Shown here: piece by piece, positions 26,248 through 33,626 of the stretch
Numbering within the stretch: position 1 is the stretch's first letter
How the letters are laid out: every line of letters starts with the position of its first letter
Source of the DNA: Herbiconiux daphne
Lineage (GTDB): Bacteria; Actinomycetota; Actinomycetes; Actinomycetales; Microbacteriaceae
DNA: 64,000 nucleotides
Assembly: GCF_024979295.1 (NCBI RefSeq)
Contig: NZ_JANLCJ010000009.1
Coordinates: 57,513-121,512, forward strand
Reading direction: 5' to 3'
Notes under the pieces: generated by a model
What the model was told of the DNA's origin: nothing
Databases searched by the model: none
Seen by the model: the letters and a program-made list of their open reading frames with translations, nothing else
Translations under genes and position numbers: made by a program

Positions 26248-26445
26248 GAACGCCGGCACGCCTCGACGCCGGTTAACCCCCCGTTATAGGGTCGTCGCGT
26301 CGGCGACCACCGCCGGCATGGGGCGAGAACAAGACGAGATCGCAACGGTGCATCGACGAGTTCACCCCTGCCTGCCGCTCTGCCGCCGCCGCGCTCACGC
26401 TCTTCGTGCCGCCCTGTCGATCGACCCGGCAGTAAGGAGCGCACC

Positions 26446-27657
26446 ATGAACAAACGCACCATCGTGGGAGCCGCACTCGCGGCCGCCTTCGCGACGGTCG
26501 CCATCGCCAGCCCGGCTTCGGCGTGGCACCACTCCGCCCCCGAGGCGCCCGATCTCAGTCTCGACCCCGTGCAGACGCTGGCCACCGACCTCGTGTCGCC
26601 GCTCAGCCTCGACGTCGACCGCGACGGCAACGTGGCCGTGTCGCAGAACTTCATCGGCCAGCTCACCGGAGTGGGTGCCGACGGCACGATCGCGCCGCTC
26701 GCCTCAGCCACCGTGCCCGGCCAGGAGATCGGGGCGGTGTCGTCGAGGCACTCGACCGTGTTCTACGCCCAGAACGACCAGGCCGCGGGAGTCGCTCAGC
26801 TCATGGCCCTGCAGCAGGGCGGCGAGCCCCAGTTGCTCGCCGATCTCGGAGCCTACGAGGCCACCGTCAACCCCGACCAGGTGAACACCTACGGGTTCAG
26901 CGACCTCGACCCGGCCTGCGCGGCGCTCATCGATCCGGCCGGTCCGGCCGGCCCGCCGACCTACACGGGCATCGTCGACTCGCATCCCTACGGCTCGCTC
27001 GCCCTGCGCGACGCGGTCTACGTGGCGGATGCCGGCGGCAACGACATCCTGCGCGTCGGCTACGACGGAGAGATCTCGACCGCGGCCGTGCTGCCGCCCG
27101 GCGAACCGGTGGTCGTGACGCCCGAGACGGCGGCGATGTTCGGCTTCCCCGAGTGCACGGTGGGCCATGGCTACTCGTTCGAGCCCGTGCCGACCGACGT
27201 CGAGCGCGGCCCCGACGGCTGGCTCTACGTGTCGTCGCTGCCGGGTGGCCCCGAAGACCCGAGCCTCGGCCTGCGTGGCAGCGTCTACAAGGTCGACCCC
27301 TGGAGCGGAGACGTCGAACTCGTGGCCACGGGCTTCGGCGGAGCCACGGGTCTCGCCGTCGACCGCGCCACCGGCGTCGTTCTGGTCGCCGAGCTCTTCG
27401 GCGGCCCGGAGGGCACCGGCCAGATCTCGGCGCTCTCGTCGTGGTCGGGCGAGGTGTTCGCCACCTTCGCGGTCTCGTCGCCGGCGGCGATCGAACTGCG
27501 CGACGGCCACGTCTACGCCACGACGGATGCCTTCGTGCCCGACGCCGAGGGCAACCCGCAGCCGATCGGCACGGTGACCGTCTTCCAGCTCACCAACCAA
27601 TCCGACGGCTCCTGCTGGGGCGATGACGGCGAACACGAGGAGGAGGCCGCCCCCTGA
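26446..27657 (+). CDS. Secreted ScyD/ScyE-family beta-propeller protein
   Basis: A 403-residue exported protein. The signal peptide MNKRTIVGAALAAAFATVAIASPASA ends at an ASA/WH cleavage site (about residue 26). The mature chain has repeated NHL/propeller-like strands (DVDRDGNVAVSQN, SHPYGSLALRDAVYVADAGGNDILRV, GLAVDRATGVVLVAELFGGPEGTGQI), matching the ScyD/ScyE family named from scytonemin clusters. The role in Actinobacteria is unknown, and no scytonemin genes are present. Start set by AAGGAG 6 nt upstream. Ends before a strong hairpin (27690-27726). Confidence 0.82.
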   Translation: MNKRTIVGAALAAAFATVAIASPASAWHHSAPEAPDLSLDPVQTLATDLVSPLSLDVDRDGNVAVSQNFIGQLTGVGADGTIAPLASATVPGQEIGAVSSRHSTVFYAQNDQAAGVAQLMALQQGGEPQLLADLGAYEATVNPDQVNTYGFSDLDPACAALIDPAGPAGPPTYTGIVDSHPYGSLALRDAVYVADAGGNDILRVGYDGEISTAAVLPPGEPVVVTPETAAMFGFPECTVGHGYSFEPVPTDVERGPDGWLYVSSLPGGPEDPSLGLRGSVYKVDPWSGDVELVATGFGGATGLAVDRATGVVLVAELFGGPEGTGQISALSSWSGEVFATFAVSSPAAIELRDGHVYATTDAFVPDAEGNPQPIGTVTVFQLTNQSDGSCWGDDGEHEEEAAP

Positions 27658-27689
27658 ACCCGCTTACCATTCCCGACCGCTGATGCGGT

Positions 27690-27726
27690 GAGCGGCCCCG
27701 CGGGCGATCTCGCCCGGGGGCCGCTC
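27690..27726. terminator. Strong bidirectional terminator
   Basis: GAGCGGCCCC (27690-27699) pairs with 27717-27726, and inside it CGGGCG-ATCT-CGCCCG extends the stem: 16 bp with one bulged G. It lies between the convergent ScyD-like and PPOX genes. Confidence 0.75.
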
Positions 27727-27799
27727 CATGCCGACAGAGACCGCCTACGACATCGGCAAGCCGGCGCAGCTGTCGCACCTGACGCGGCTGGCGTCCGGC

Positions 27800-28192
27800 T
27801 CAGGCCAGCAGGCCCGCCGACGCCATCGCGCGCGTGACCTCGAACTCGATCACGACGCGGAGCGGGTTCTCGCGCGGCTGACGGTAGCGGGCGGCGTAGC
27901 GGTCGACGGCATCCTGCACCGCAGGGGCGTCGTCGAGCACGCGGGCCCGCCCGCTCAGGGTGAGCCAGCGGGCGCCCTCGAACTGGCACACGCTCACCCG
28001 GGGGTCGCGGCGCACGTCGGCGACCTTCTGGCTGGGGCCGTTCGTGATGATGCGCACGCGCTCGCCGTCGAAGGTGAACCCCACCGGCACCACGTGCGGG
28101 GAGCCGTCGGCGAGCAGGGTCGTCAGCGTGGCGAGGTGGTAGTCGGTCACGAACTGCAGACCGTCGGGCGTGAGGCGGGTGAAGGCGGGCAT
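27800..28192 (-). CDS. PPOX-class F420-dependent oxidoreductase family protein
   Basis: A 130-residue split-barrel flavin/deazaflavin-binding protein. LATLTTLLADGSPHVVPVGFTFDGERVRI and the following KVADVRRDPRVSVCQFEGARWLTLSGRARVLDD are the standard pattern of the PPOX/Rv1155-like F420 family. Members reduce small substrates such as biliverdin or quinone-like compounds with F420H2. Which one applies here is unknown. TAAGCT (28200-28205) ends 7 nt from the ATG, so the message is likely leaderless. The start region is divergent from the MerR promoter at 28248. Confidence 0.85.
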   Translation of the reverse strand: MPAFTRLTPDGLQFVTDYHLATLTTLLADGSPHVVPVGFTFDGERVRIITNGPSQKVADVRRDPRVSVCQFEGARWLTLSGRARVLDDAPAVQDAVDRYAARYRQPRENPLRVVIEFEVTRAMASAGLLA

Positions 28193-28247
28193 CGGTGCGA
28201 GCTTAGGTCACGCGGCATCCGTTCGCCCTGGGCGTCGCGAGAGCGGC

Positions 28248-28278
28248 TTGACCTGTAGTGCACTCCAGGTAGCAGGAT
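28248..28278 (+). promoter_or_regulatory. MerR-type promoter driving MerR + aldo/keto reductase
   Basis: -35 TTGACC (28248-28253), 19-bp spacer, -10 CAGGAT (28273-28278). The spacer carries the dyad ACCT-N2-AGTGCACT-N2-AGGT (28251-28270). The predicted start of transcription falls on the ATG at 28285, so the operon is probably leaderless. Confidence 0.8.
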
Positions 28279-28284
28279 GAGGGC

Positions 28285-28716
28285 ATGACAGATGTGGCTC
28301 TGCCCGAGATCGGTGCCGACGTTCCCCCCGAGGGGGTGTCGATCGGCGAGGCCGCACGGCTGACCGGGGTCGGCATCGAAGCCCTGCGCTACTACGAACG
28401 CGAGGGGCTCATGCTCGACCCCACCCCGCGCGACGAGGGCGGTCGCCGCCGGTATCACGAGCGCGACCTCGCCTGGATCGCCGGCCTCGTGATGCTGCGC
28501 GAGACGGGCATGGCGATCGCCGACATCCGCGTGATCGCCGACGTGAGCCGGCGGCCCGGCACCGAGGGCGAGCGCCTCCACCTGTTCGAGCAGCACCGGA
28601 TGCGCGTGGTCGAACAGCTGGAGCGCACCCGACGGCACCTCGCGGCCATCGACGCCAAGATCGCGGCCTATCGCCGCGCGGCCACTCATTCCGACCCGGA
28701 AGGAACCCCACGATGA
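28285..28716 (+). CDS. MerR-family transcriptional regulator
   Basis: A 143-residue MerR protein. After 14 residues comes the winged HTH (SIGEAARLTGVGIEALRYYEREGLML, GRRRYHERDLAWIAGLVMLRETGMAIADIRVIADV), then a dimerisation helix (about 95-135) and no sizeable effector domain. No Cys is present in the C-terminal part, so metal sensing is unlikely. It may sense redox or small electrophiles. It is encoded directly on its own MerR promoter and overlaps the aldo/keto reductase by ATGA (28713-28716), so it is the probable local regulator of that enzyme. Confidence 0.88.
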   Translation: MTDVALPEIGADVPPEGVSIGEAARLTGVGIEALRYYEREGLMLDPTPRDEGGRRRYHERDLAWIAGLVMLRETGMAIADIRVIADVSRRPGTEGERLHLFEQHRMRVVEQLERTRRHLAAIDAKIAAYRRAATHSDPEGTPR

Positions 28717-29693
28717 AGACCACCCCCCTCGGAGACGGCCTGCAGGTCTCCTCCATCGGCCTCGGCGCGATGGGCATGAGCGCGTTCTACGGCCCGAGCG
28801 ACGAGCAGGAGTCGATCGCGACGCTGCGGCACGCGATCGACAGCGGAGTCACCTTCATCGACACCGCCGAGGCCTACGGTCCGTTCGAGAACGAGAAGCT
28901 GATCGCTCGCGCCCTCGGCGACCGCCGCGACGAGGTGGTGCTCGCCACGAAGGCCTCAGCCGAGACCGACGACGACGGCACGGTGCACGGCCGCAACGGC
29001 ACGCCCGAATACATCACGCGTGCCGCCGACCGGTCGCTGCGGCACCTCGGCACCGACGTGATCGACCTCTACTATCTGCACCGGGTCGACCCGAAGGTGC
29101 CGATCGAAGAGAGCGTCGGCGCCCTCGCCGACCTCGTCACCGCCGGAAAGGTGCGGCACATCGGGCTCTCGGAAGCCTCGGCCGACACCATCCGGCGGGC
29201 GCACGCGGTGCATCCGCTCGCCGCCGTGCAGTCGGAGTTCTCGCTCTTCTCGCGCGACGTGCTGCACAACGGCGAGAAGCAGGCGATGGACGAGCTCGGC
29301 ATCGGCCTGGTGGCGTTCTCACCGCTCGGGCGCGGATTCCTCACGGGCGGCATCCGGTCTCTCGACGACCTGACACCGGATGACGCCCGGCGCGGTCTGC
29401 CGCGATTCCAGTCCGAGGCCATCGCGAGCAACCTCGCGCTCGTCGACCGCGTGAACGCGATCGCCGCCGAGAAGGGCGTGACCGCGGCGCAGATCGCGTT
29501 GGCCTGGCTGATCGCCGAAGGGGTGGTGCCGATTCCGGGCACCCGGCGTCGCAGCCGGCTTGACGAGAACATCGGAGCGGTCGGGGTGGAGTTGACCCCG
29601 GATGACCGCCGGCGCCTCGCCGAAGCACTGCCCGACGACGAGATCACGGGCGGCCGAGACGTGGCACCGACGGTCGTGGGCAGAGACCGCTGA
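28713..29693 (+). CDS. Aldo/keto reductase
   Basis: A 326-residue TIM-barrel NADPH-dependent reductase. Catalytic tetrad residues are visible: Asp in FIDTAEAYGP, Tyr in the same segment, Lys in VLATKASAE and His in YYLHRVDP. The C-terminal VPIPGTRRRSRLDENIGA matches the NADPH-phosphate loop of the AKR11/AKR13 type. It probably detoxifies aldehydes or ketones. Co-translated with the upstream MerR gene, forming an inducible module. The substrate is unknown. Confidence 0.9.
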   Translation: MKTTPLGDGLQVSSIGLGAMGMSAFYGPSDEQESIATLRHAIDSGVTFIDTAEAYGPFENEKLIARALGDRRDEVVLATKASAETDDDGTVHGRNGTPEYITRAADRSLRHLGTDVIDLYYLHRVDPKVPIEESVGALADLVTAGKVRHIGLSEASADTIRRAHAVHPLAAVQSEFSLFSRDVLHNGEKQAMDELGIGLVAFSPLGRGFLTGGIRSLDDLTPDDARRGLPRFQSEAIASNLALVDRVNAIAAEKGVTAAQIALAWLIAEGVVPIPGTRRRSRLDENIGAVGVELTPDDRRRLAEALPDDEITGGRDVAPTVVGRDR

Positions 29694-29697
29694 TCGG

Positions 29698-30168
29698 TCA
29701 GGCCAGCAGTGCGTCGAGGCGCTCGTAGCCCTCGGTCACGCCGACCTCCATGCCGTTCTCGACCATGCCGTCGCGCCCTTCGACGCTCGGAAACACGCTC
29801 CAGCCGGTGAGCCGAGTGCGCCCGTCGCCCAGGTCGTCGAACCGCAGGGTCTCGATCGACACCTGGTCGGGCAGGCCCTCCCATTCGAAGGTCTGGATGA
29901 TCAGCTCGTTGGGCCGCACGCGGTGGAAGACGCCGTTGAAGGCGAAGGAATCGCCCTCAGGGTTCGTCTGCACGTAGCGCCAGCGGCCGCCGCTGGTGAG
30001 GTCGTAGGCGTCGATGGCCGTCTCGTAGCCGTTCGGGCCGACCCATTGCCTCACGAGCTCCGGATCGGCGTAGGCGTTGTAGACGGCCTCGAGCGGCGCA
30101 TCGAACTCGCGCACGATCTCGATGAACGGCACGCCGGCGGGGGCGGTGATGGTGACGGGGTTCGTCAT
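29698..30168 (-). CDS. SRPBCC/AHSA1-domain protein
   Basis: A 156-residue START-like (AHSA1) protein with a hydrophobic cavity. The opening VREFDAPLEAVYNAYADPELVRQWVGP and the closing VTEGYERLDALLA are characteristic. It lacks catalytic motifs and probably binds a small hydrophobic ligand. It is encoded downstream of, and overlaps by ATGA (30165-30168), an ArsR regulator. ArsR-SRPBCC pairs are very common in Actinobacteria, the SRPBCC product being the regulated gene. It ends only 5 bp from the convergent aldo/keto reductase stop, leaving no room for a terminator. Confidence 0.88.
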   Translation of the reverse strand: MTNPVTITAPAGVPFIEIVREFDAPLEAVYNAYADPELVRQWVGPNGYETAIDAYDLTSGGRWRYVQTNPEGDSFAFNGVFHRVRPNELIIQTFEWEGLPDQVSIETLRFDDLGDGRTRLTGWSVFPSVEGRDGMVENGMEVGVTEGYERLDALLA

Positions 30169-30578
30169 GATTTCTTCTCCTTCTTCGCGTTGTTCGTGTT
30201 CGTTGTCTCGTTTTCTGATGACGCCGTGCGTGTTCTGGCTGCCGCGGGGCCCTGCACGATCGCGTCGAGGCGGCGGAAGCGCTGCTCGTGCGCGAGTCGG
30301 TAGCCGTCGATCCAGCTGGTGAGCCGCTCGAGCGCCTCGGGCGCCAGGTGCACAGGGCGACGCTGGGCGTCGCGGGTGCGTGTGACCAGGCCCGCCGCCT
30401 CGAGCACCTGAATGTGCTTCGACACGGCCTGCACGCTGATCGAGAACGGTTCGGCCAGTTCGTTCACGGTGGCTTCGCCGCGGCTGAGACGGGCTATTAT
30501 GCCCCGTCGCACCGGATCGGCCAAGGCCATGAACGCCCGGTCGAGCGCCTCGTCGGCGCGGGATTCCGTGTCATGCAT
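30165..30578 (-). CDS. ArsR-family transcriptional regulator
   Basis: A 137-residue ArsR/SmtB winged-helix repressor. FMALADPVRRGIIARLSRGEATVNELAEPFSISVQAVSKHIQVLEAAGLV is the full HTH (about 14-64). There is no ELCVC or other metal site and no Cys, so this is the non-metal type that pairs with SRPBCC proteins. A poly-Asn/Lys tail (ENETTNTNNAKKEKKS) ends it. The upstream double dyad at 30580-30615 is its likely operator, and it probably represses itself and the SRPBCC gene. Confidence 0.88.
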   Translation of the reverse strand: MHDTESRADEALDRAFMALADPVRRGIIARLSRGEATVNELAEPFSISVQAVSKHIQVLEAAGLVTRTRDAQRRPVHLAPEALERLTSWIDGYRLAHEQRFRRLDAIVQGPAAARTRTASSENETTNTNNAKKEKKS

Positions 30579-30579
30579 T

Positions 30580-30615
30580 ATTCAACCTATCTGTTGATCA
30601 ACGTGTCAGTTGAAT
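30580..30615. promoter_or_regulatory. Symmetric double ArsR operator
   Basis: TTCAAC-N6-GTTGATCAAC-N6-GTTGAA (30581-30614) is perfectly symmetric about 30597.5, with the outer ATTCAAC/GTTGAAT match extended by one base. It equals two adjacent CAAC-N6-GTTG sites, the typical ArsR half-site spacing, beginning 2 bp from the ArsR ATG. Confidence 0.75.
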
Positions 30616-30720
30616 ATAGATCCGGATGCCACGTCTGTCAAGAACCTGCCAATGGGACTCTCAGTTTCATGCGCGATCATGGAAGGTCCGCTTGCTCTTC
30701 GTTTCGAGAACCGTTCTTCC

Positions 30721-31983
30721 ATGACTCATCCCATCGCCCGACATGGCCGGCAGAAGACCCCGAATCCGATCGCTCTGGTGGGCCGCTTTCTCGTGGTGGC
30801 GGCCGCGGTCGTCGGCGTATCCGGTGCGGCGTTCGCCGCCTTCGCCGCGTGGAGCGTGTCGAGCGAGGTGCAGACCGTGGCACTCGCGGGCGACATGGCC
30901 GGCCCGCCGGCCCAGATCTCCGCCATCGACGGCGGGGTCAACCTGCTGCTCGTCGGCAGCGACAGCCGTGAGGGTCAGGGCGATGCCTACGGAGACACCG
31001 AGGGCAACCTCAACGACGTGACGATGCTGCTGCACATCGCGCAGGATCACTCGAGTGCGACCGTGGTGTCGTTCCCGCGCGACATGGTGGTGCCGATCCC
31101 CTCCTGCCCCGACCCCGCCGGCGGCAGCTTCGACGCCATGAGCGCCCAGCCGCTCAACGTCACGCTCAGCTACGGCGGGCTGCCGTGCACCGTGCTCACG
31201 GTCGAGGCACTCACGGGGCTCAGCATCCCGTTCGCCGCCGAGATCCAGTTCAACGGCGTCATCGAGATGTCGAACGCCGTGGGCGGGGTGCCGGTGTGCG
31301 TGGTCGACCCCATCGACGACCCCTACACCGGCGTCGTGCTCGACTCGGGCACGCACCTGCTGCAGGGCGCCGACACCCTCGGCTTCCTGCGCACGCGGCA
31401 CGGCGTCGGCGACGGCAGCGACCTGGGCCGCATCTCGTCGCAGCAGGTGTTCCTGTCGTCGCTCGTGCGCACCATGAAGTCGAGCGCCACGCTCTCCGAC
31501 TTCGGCAAGCTCTACGGCATCGCGCGGGCCGCGTCGGGCAACATGGTGCTCTCGCAGAGCCTCGCCTCGCCCGACACCCTCGTCTCCATCGCCCTCGCCC
31601 TCAAAGACATCGACCTCGACCGCGTCTCGTTCGTCGCCTACCCCGGCACGACGGGCGGCGACGGTGTCTACGCCGGCAAGGTCGAGCCCCTCTACGACGA
31701 CGCCGACGTGCTGTTCGCGGCCATCGCGGCCGACCAGCCGGTCGTGACCGCCGACCCGGGCAACACCGGCGTGGGCGCGGTGGTCGACCCGGCGGCGGCT
31801 GCGGCGGGGCCCGCCTCTTCGGCAGCTGCTGCGCCTTCGACCACGGCTCCGGCGGATCGGTCGGCGCCCGACGCGACGACCACACCGGCTCCGGATGTCG
31901 CGAAGAGTGTCACGGCCCTGCCACAATCGATCACAGGTCAGACCGCAGCGGAGTACACCTGCTCGAAGGGGAACGACGATTAG
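30721..31983 (+). CDS. LytR-CpsA-Psr (LCP) family cell-wall ligase, copy 1
   Basis: A 420-residue membrane-anchored LCP phosphotransferase that attaches teichoic-acid-like glycopolymers to peptidoglycan. A cytoplasmic N-terminus (HPIARHGRQKTPNP) and one transmembrane helix (about 16-44) precede the LCP domain with NLLLVGSDSR, VSFPRDMVV and the arginine-rich FLRTRHGVGDGSDLGRISSQQ. A long Ala/Pro/Thr linker leads to a conserved GQTAAEYTC tail. The ATG at 30721 aligns with the start of copy 2. The frame opens earlier (30610), but that part has no similarity. It is followed after 4 nt by a close paralogue, so they form one operon. Confidence 0.88.
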   Translation: MTHPIARHGRQKTPNPIALVGRFLVVAAAVVGVSGAAFAAFAAWSVSSEVQTVALAGDMAGPPAQISAIDGGVNLLLVGSDSREGQGDAYGDTEGNLNDVTMLLHIAQDHSSATVVSFPRDMVVPIPSCPDPAGGSFDAMSAQPLNVTLSYGGLPCTVLTVEALTGLSIPFAAEIQFNGVIEMSNAVGGVPVCVVDPIDDPYTGVVLDSGTHLLQGADTLGFLRTRHGVGDGSDLGRISSQQVFLSSLVRTMKSSATLSDFGKLYGIARAASGNMVLSQSLASPDTLVSIALALKDIDLDRVSFVAYPGTTGGDGVYAGKVEPLYDDADVLFAAIAADQPVVTADPGNTGVGAVVDPAAAAAGPASSAAAAPSTTAPADRSAPDATTTPAPDVAKSVTALPQSITGQTAAEYTCSKGNDD

Positions 31984-31987
31984 CCGA

Positions 31988-33295
31988 ATGTCGCACGCCA
32001 GGGCGCCCATCGCCCGACACGGCAGGCAGAAGACGCCGCACCCCGTGCGTGCCGTCGCCGCCGTTCTGCTGACGGCCGTCGCCGTCGTCGCCATCAGCGG
32101 AGTCTCGCTGGCCGCCTACGCGACGTGGGACGTCGCCCGATCGATCAAGACCGTGTCGCTCGTCTCCGACGAGGCGGCGGCCGCGGCACCCGGTGATCAG
32201 GCCGCGGCCGCGCCCCCCGAGATCTCGGCCATCGACGGCGGCGTGAACCTGCTGCTCGTCGGCAGTGACAGCCGCACCGGCCAGGGCGACGCCTACGGCG
32301 AAGACGAGGGCGGCGAGCTCAACGACGTCACGATGCTGCTGCACATCTCGCAAGACCACACCAACGCCACGATCGTGAGTTTTCCGCGCGACCTCGTCGT
32401 CGACATCCCGGAATGCCCCGGGGGCGGCGGCTACACCGCGCCCATCAACGAGTCGCTCTCGCAGGGCGGCCTCGCGTGCACGGTGCTGACCGTCGAGAGC
32501 CTCTCGGGGCTCAGCATCCCGTTCGCCGCCGAGATCCAGTTCAACGGCGTCATCGAGATGTCGAATGCCGTCGGCGGCGTGCCGGTGTGCGTGAGCGAGC
32601 TCATCGACGACCCCTTCACCGGCGTCTACCTCGAGCCCGGAACAGCCACCCTCAGCGGAGCCGACGCCCTCGGCTTCCTGCGCACCCGCCACGGCGTCGG
32701 CGACGGCAGCGACCTCGGGCGCATCTCGTCGCAGCAGGTCTTCTTGTCGTCGCTCGTGCGCACCATCAAAAGCGACTCGACCCTGACCGACTTCGGCAAG
32801 CTCTACGGGCTGGCGAAGGCGGCGGCGAGCAACATGATCCTCTCCGACCGGCTCGCCTCGGCCGACACGATGGTGTCGATCGCGCTGTCGCTGAAAGACA
32901 TGGACCTCTCGAAGGTGACCTTCGTCGCCTACCCCTCGTACAGCGCCGACTGGGTGCCCGAGGGCAAGGTGGCGCCCGACACGGATGCCGCGGCGGTGCT
33001 CTTCGCGGCCGTGCTCGCCGACCAGCCGGTCGCCGTCGAGACCCCCGGTGGCATCGCGTCGGTGCTCGACCCCAATGCTCCTGTGGCCCCGGCCGAGCCG
33101 GCCGCCCCGGTCACGGAGGTGCCGGTCGATCCATCGGCCCCGGTCGATCCGGATGCGCCCGTCGACCCCGAAGCGCCGGTCGAGCCCACCGCCCCCGAGC
33201 CCGGATCGATCAACGCCGACGGCTCCACCGTGCTGCCCTCGAACGTGAAGGGCCAGACCGCGGCCGACTACACCTGCTCGGTCGGCAACGACTAG
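31988..33295 (+). CDS. LytR-CpsA-Psr (LCP) family cell-wall ligase, copy 2
   Basis: A 435-residue paralogue of the preceding LCP protein. The N-terminal PIARHGRQKTPHP, TM helix, VGSDSR, SFPRDLVVD and FLRTRHGVGDG motifs are all kept. Blocks of 29 and 32 residues (around GLSIPFAAEIQF and LGFLRTRHGV) are identical in both copies, indicating a recent tandem duplication or gene conversion. The C-terminal linker contains a run of PxDP/PxEP repeats before GQTAADYTC. Its ATG lies 4 nt after the copy-1 stop, so translation is probably coupled. The two copies may serve different glycopolymers. Confidence 0.88.
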   Translation: MSHARAPIARHGRQKTPHPVRAVAAVLLTAVAVVAISGVSLAAYATWDVARSIKTVSLVSDEAAAAAPGDQAAAAPPEISAIDGGVNLLLVGSDSRTGQGDAYGEDEGGELNDVTMLLHISQDHTNATIVSFPRDLVVDIPECPGGGGYTAPINESLSQGGLACTVLTVESLSGLSIPFAAEIQFNGVIEMSNAVGGVPVCVSELIDDPFTGVYLEPGTATLSGADALGFLRTRHGVGDGSDLGRISSQQVFLSSLVRTIKSDSTLTDFGKLYGLAKAAASNMILSDRLASADTMVSIALSLKDMDLSKVTFVAYPSYSADWVPEGKVAPDTDAAAVLFAAVLADQPVAVETPGGIASVLDPNAPVAPAEPAAPVTEVPVDPSAPVDPDAPVDPEAPVEPTAPEPGSINADGSTVLPSNVKGQTAADYTCSVGND

Positions 33296-33342
33296 CAGAC
33301 CTCGTGCAACCGGCCGCGTCATCCGTGATTCGCCGCGTCGGT

Positions 33343-33348
33343 TATGAT
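33343..33348 (+). promoter_or_regulatory. -10 box of tRNA-Ser(GCT)
   Basis: TATGAT, a good -10, ends 18 nt before the mature tRNA. No clear -35 is seen. Confidence 0.5.
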
Positions 33349-33366
33349 GGCTGAGGCGCAAGCCAA

Positions 33367-33455
33367 GGAGACGTCGCATAGTTCGGCCTAGTGCACCACC
33401 CTGCTAAGGTGGAGTACCCGCAAGGGTACCGTGGGTTCAAATCCCACCGTCTCCG
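33367..33455 (+). tRNA. tRNA-Ser (anticodon GCT)
   Basis: GGAGACG (33367-33373) pairs with CGTCTCC (33448-33454), discriminator G33455. The anticodon stem CCACC/GGTGG encloses CTGCTAA, anticodon GCT at 33403-33405. The long variable arm (TACCCGCAAGGGTA) and T-loop GTTCAAATC are clear. CCA is not encoded. The Fic gene begins about 170 bp downstream. Confidence 0.95.
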
Positions 33456-33541
33456 CACTGAATCCCTGCCAGATGCTTCCGAGGTTCGCGCTCAAGGGCC
33501 TTGTCTAAAGCTCCGCAGTCGCGCGTATCCCTAGCACTCGC

Positions 33542-33614
33542 TTACTTGAATGATGAACGTCTGCGTTCAAGTAAAATGCGAATAACTTGAATTACACTGA
33601 TGTTGTTTCAAGTT
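33542..33614. promoter_or_regulatory. Two identical ACTTGAA-N15-TTCAAGT operators before the Fic gene
   Basis: Dyad 1: TTACTTGAA (33542-33550) and TTCAAGTAA (33566-33574). Dyad 2: AACTTGAA (33584-33591) and TTCAAGTT (33607-33614). The core ACTTGAA-N15-TTCAAGT is the same in both and the copies are offset by 41 bp, about four helical turns. Dyad 2 ends 12 bp before the ATG at 33627, right at the ribosome site. Confidence 0.8.
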
Positions 33615-33626
33615 GGGAGAAGCGCC

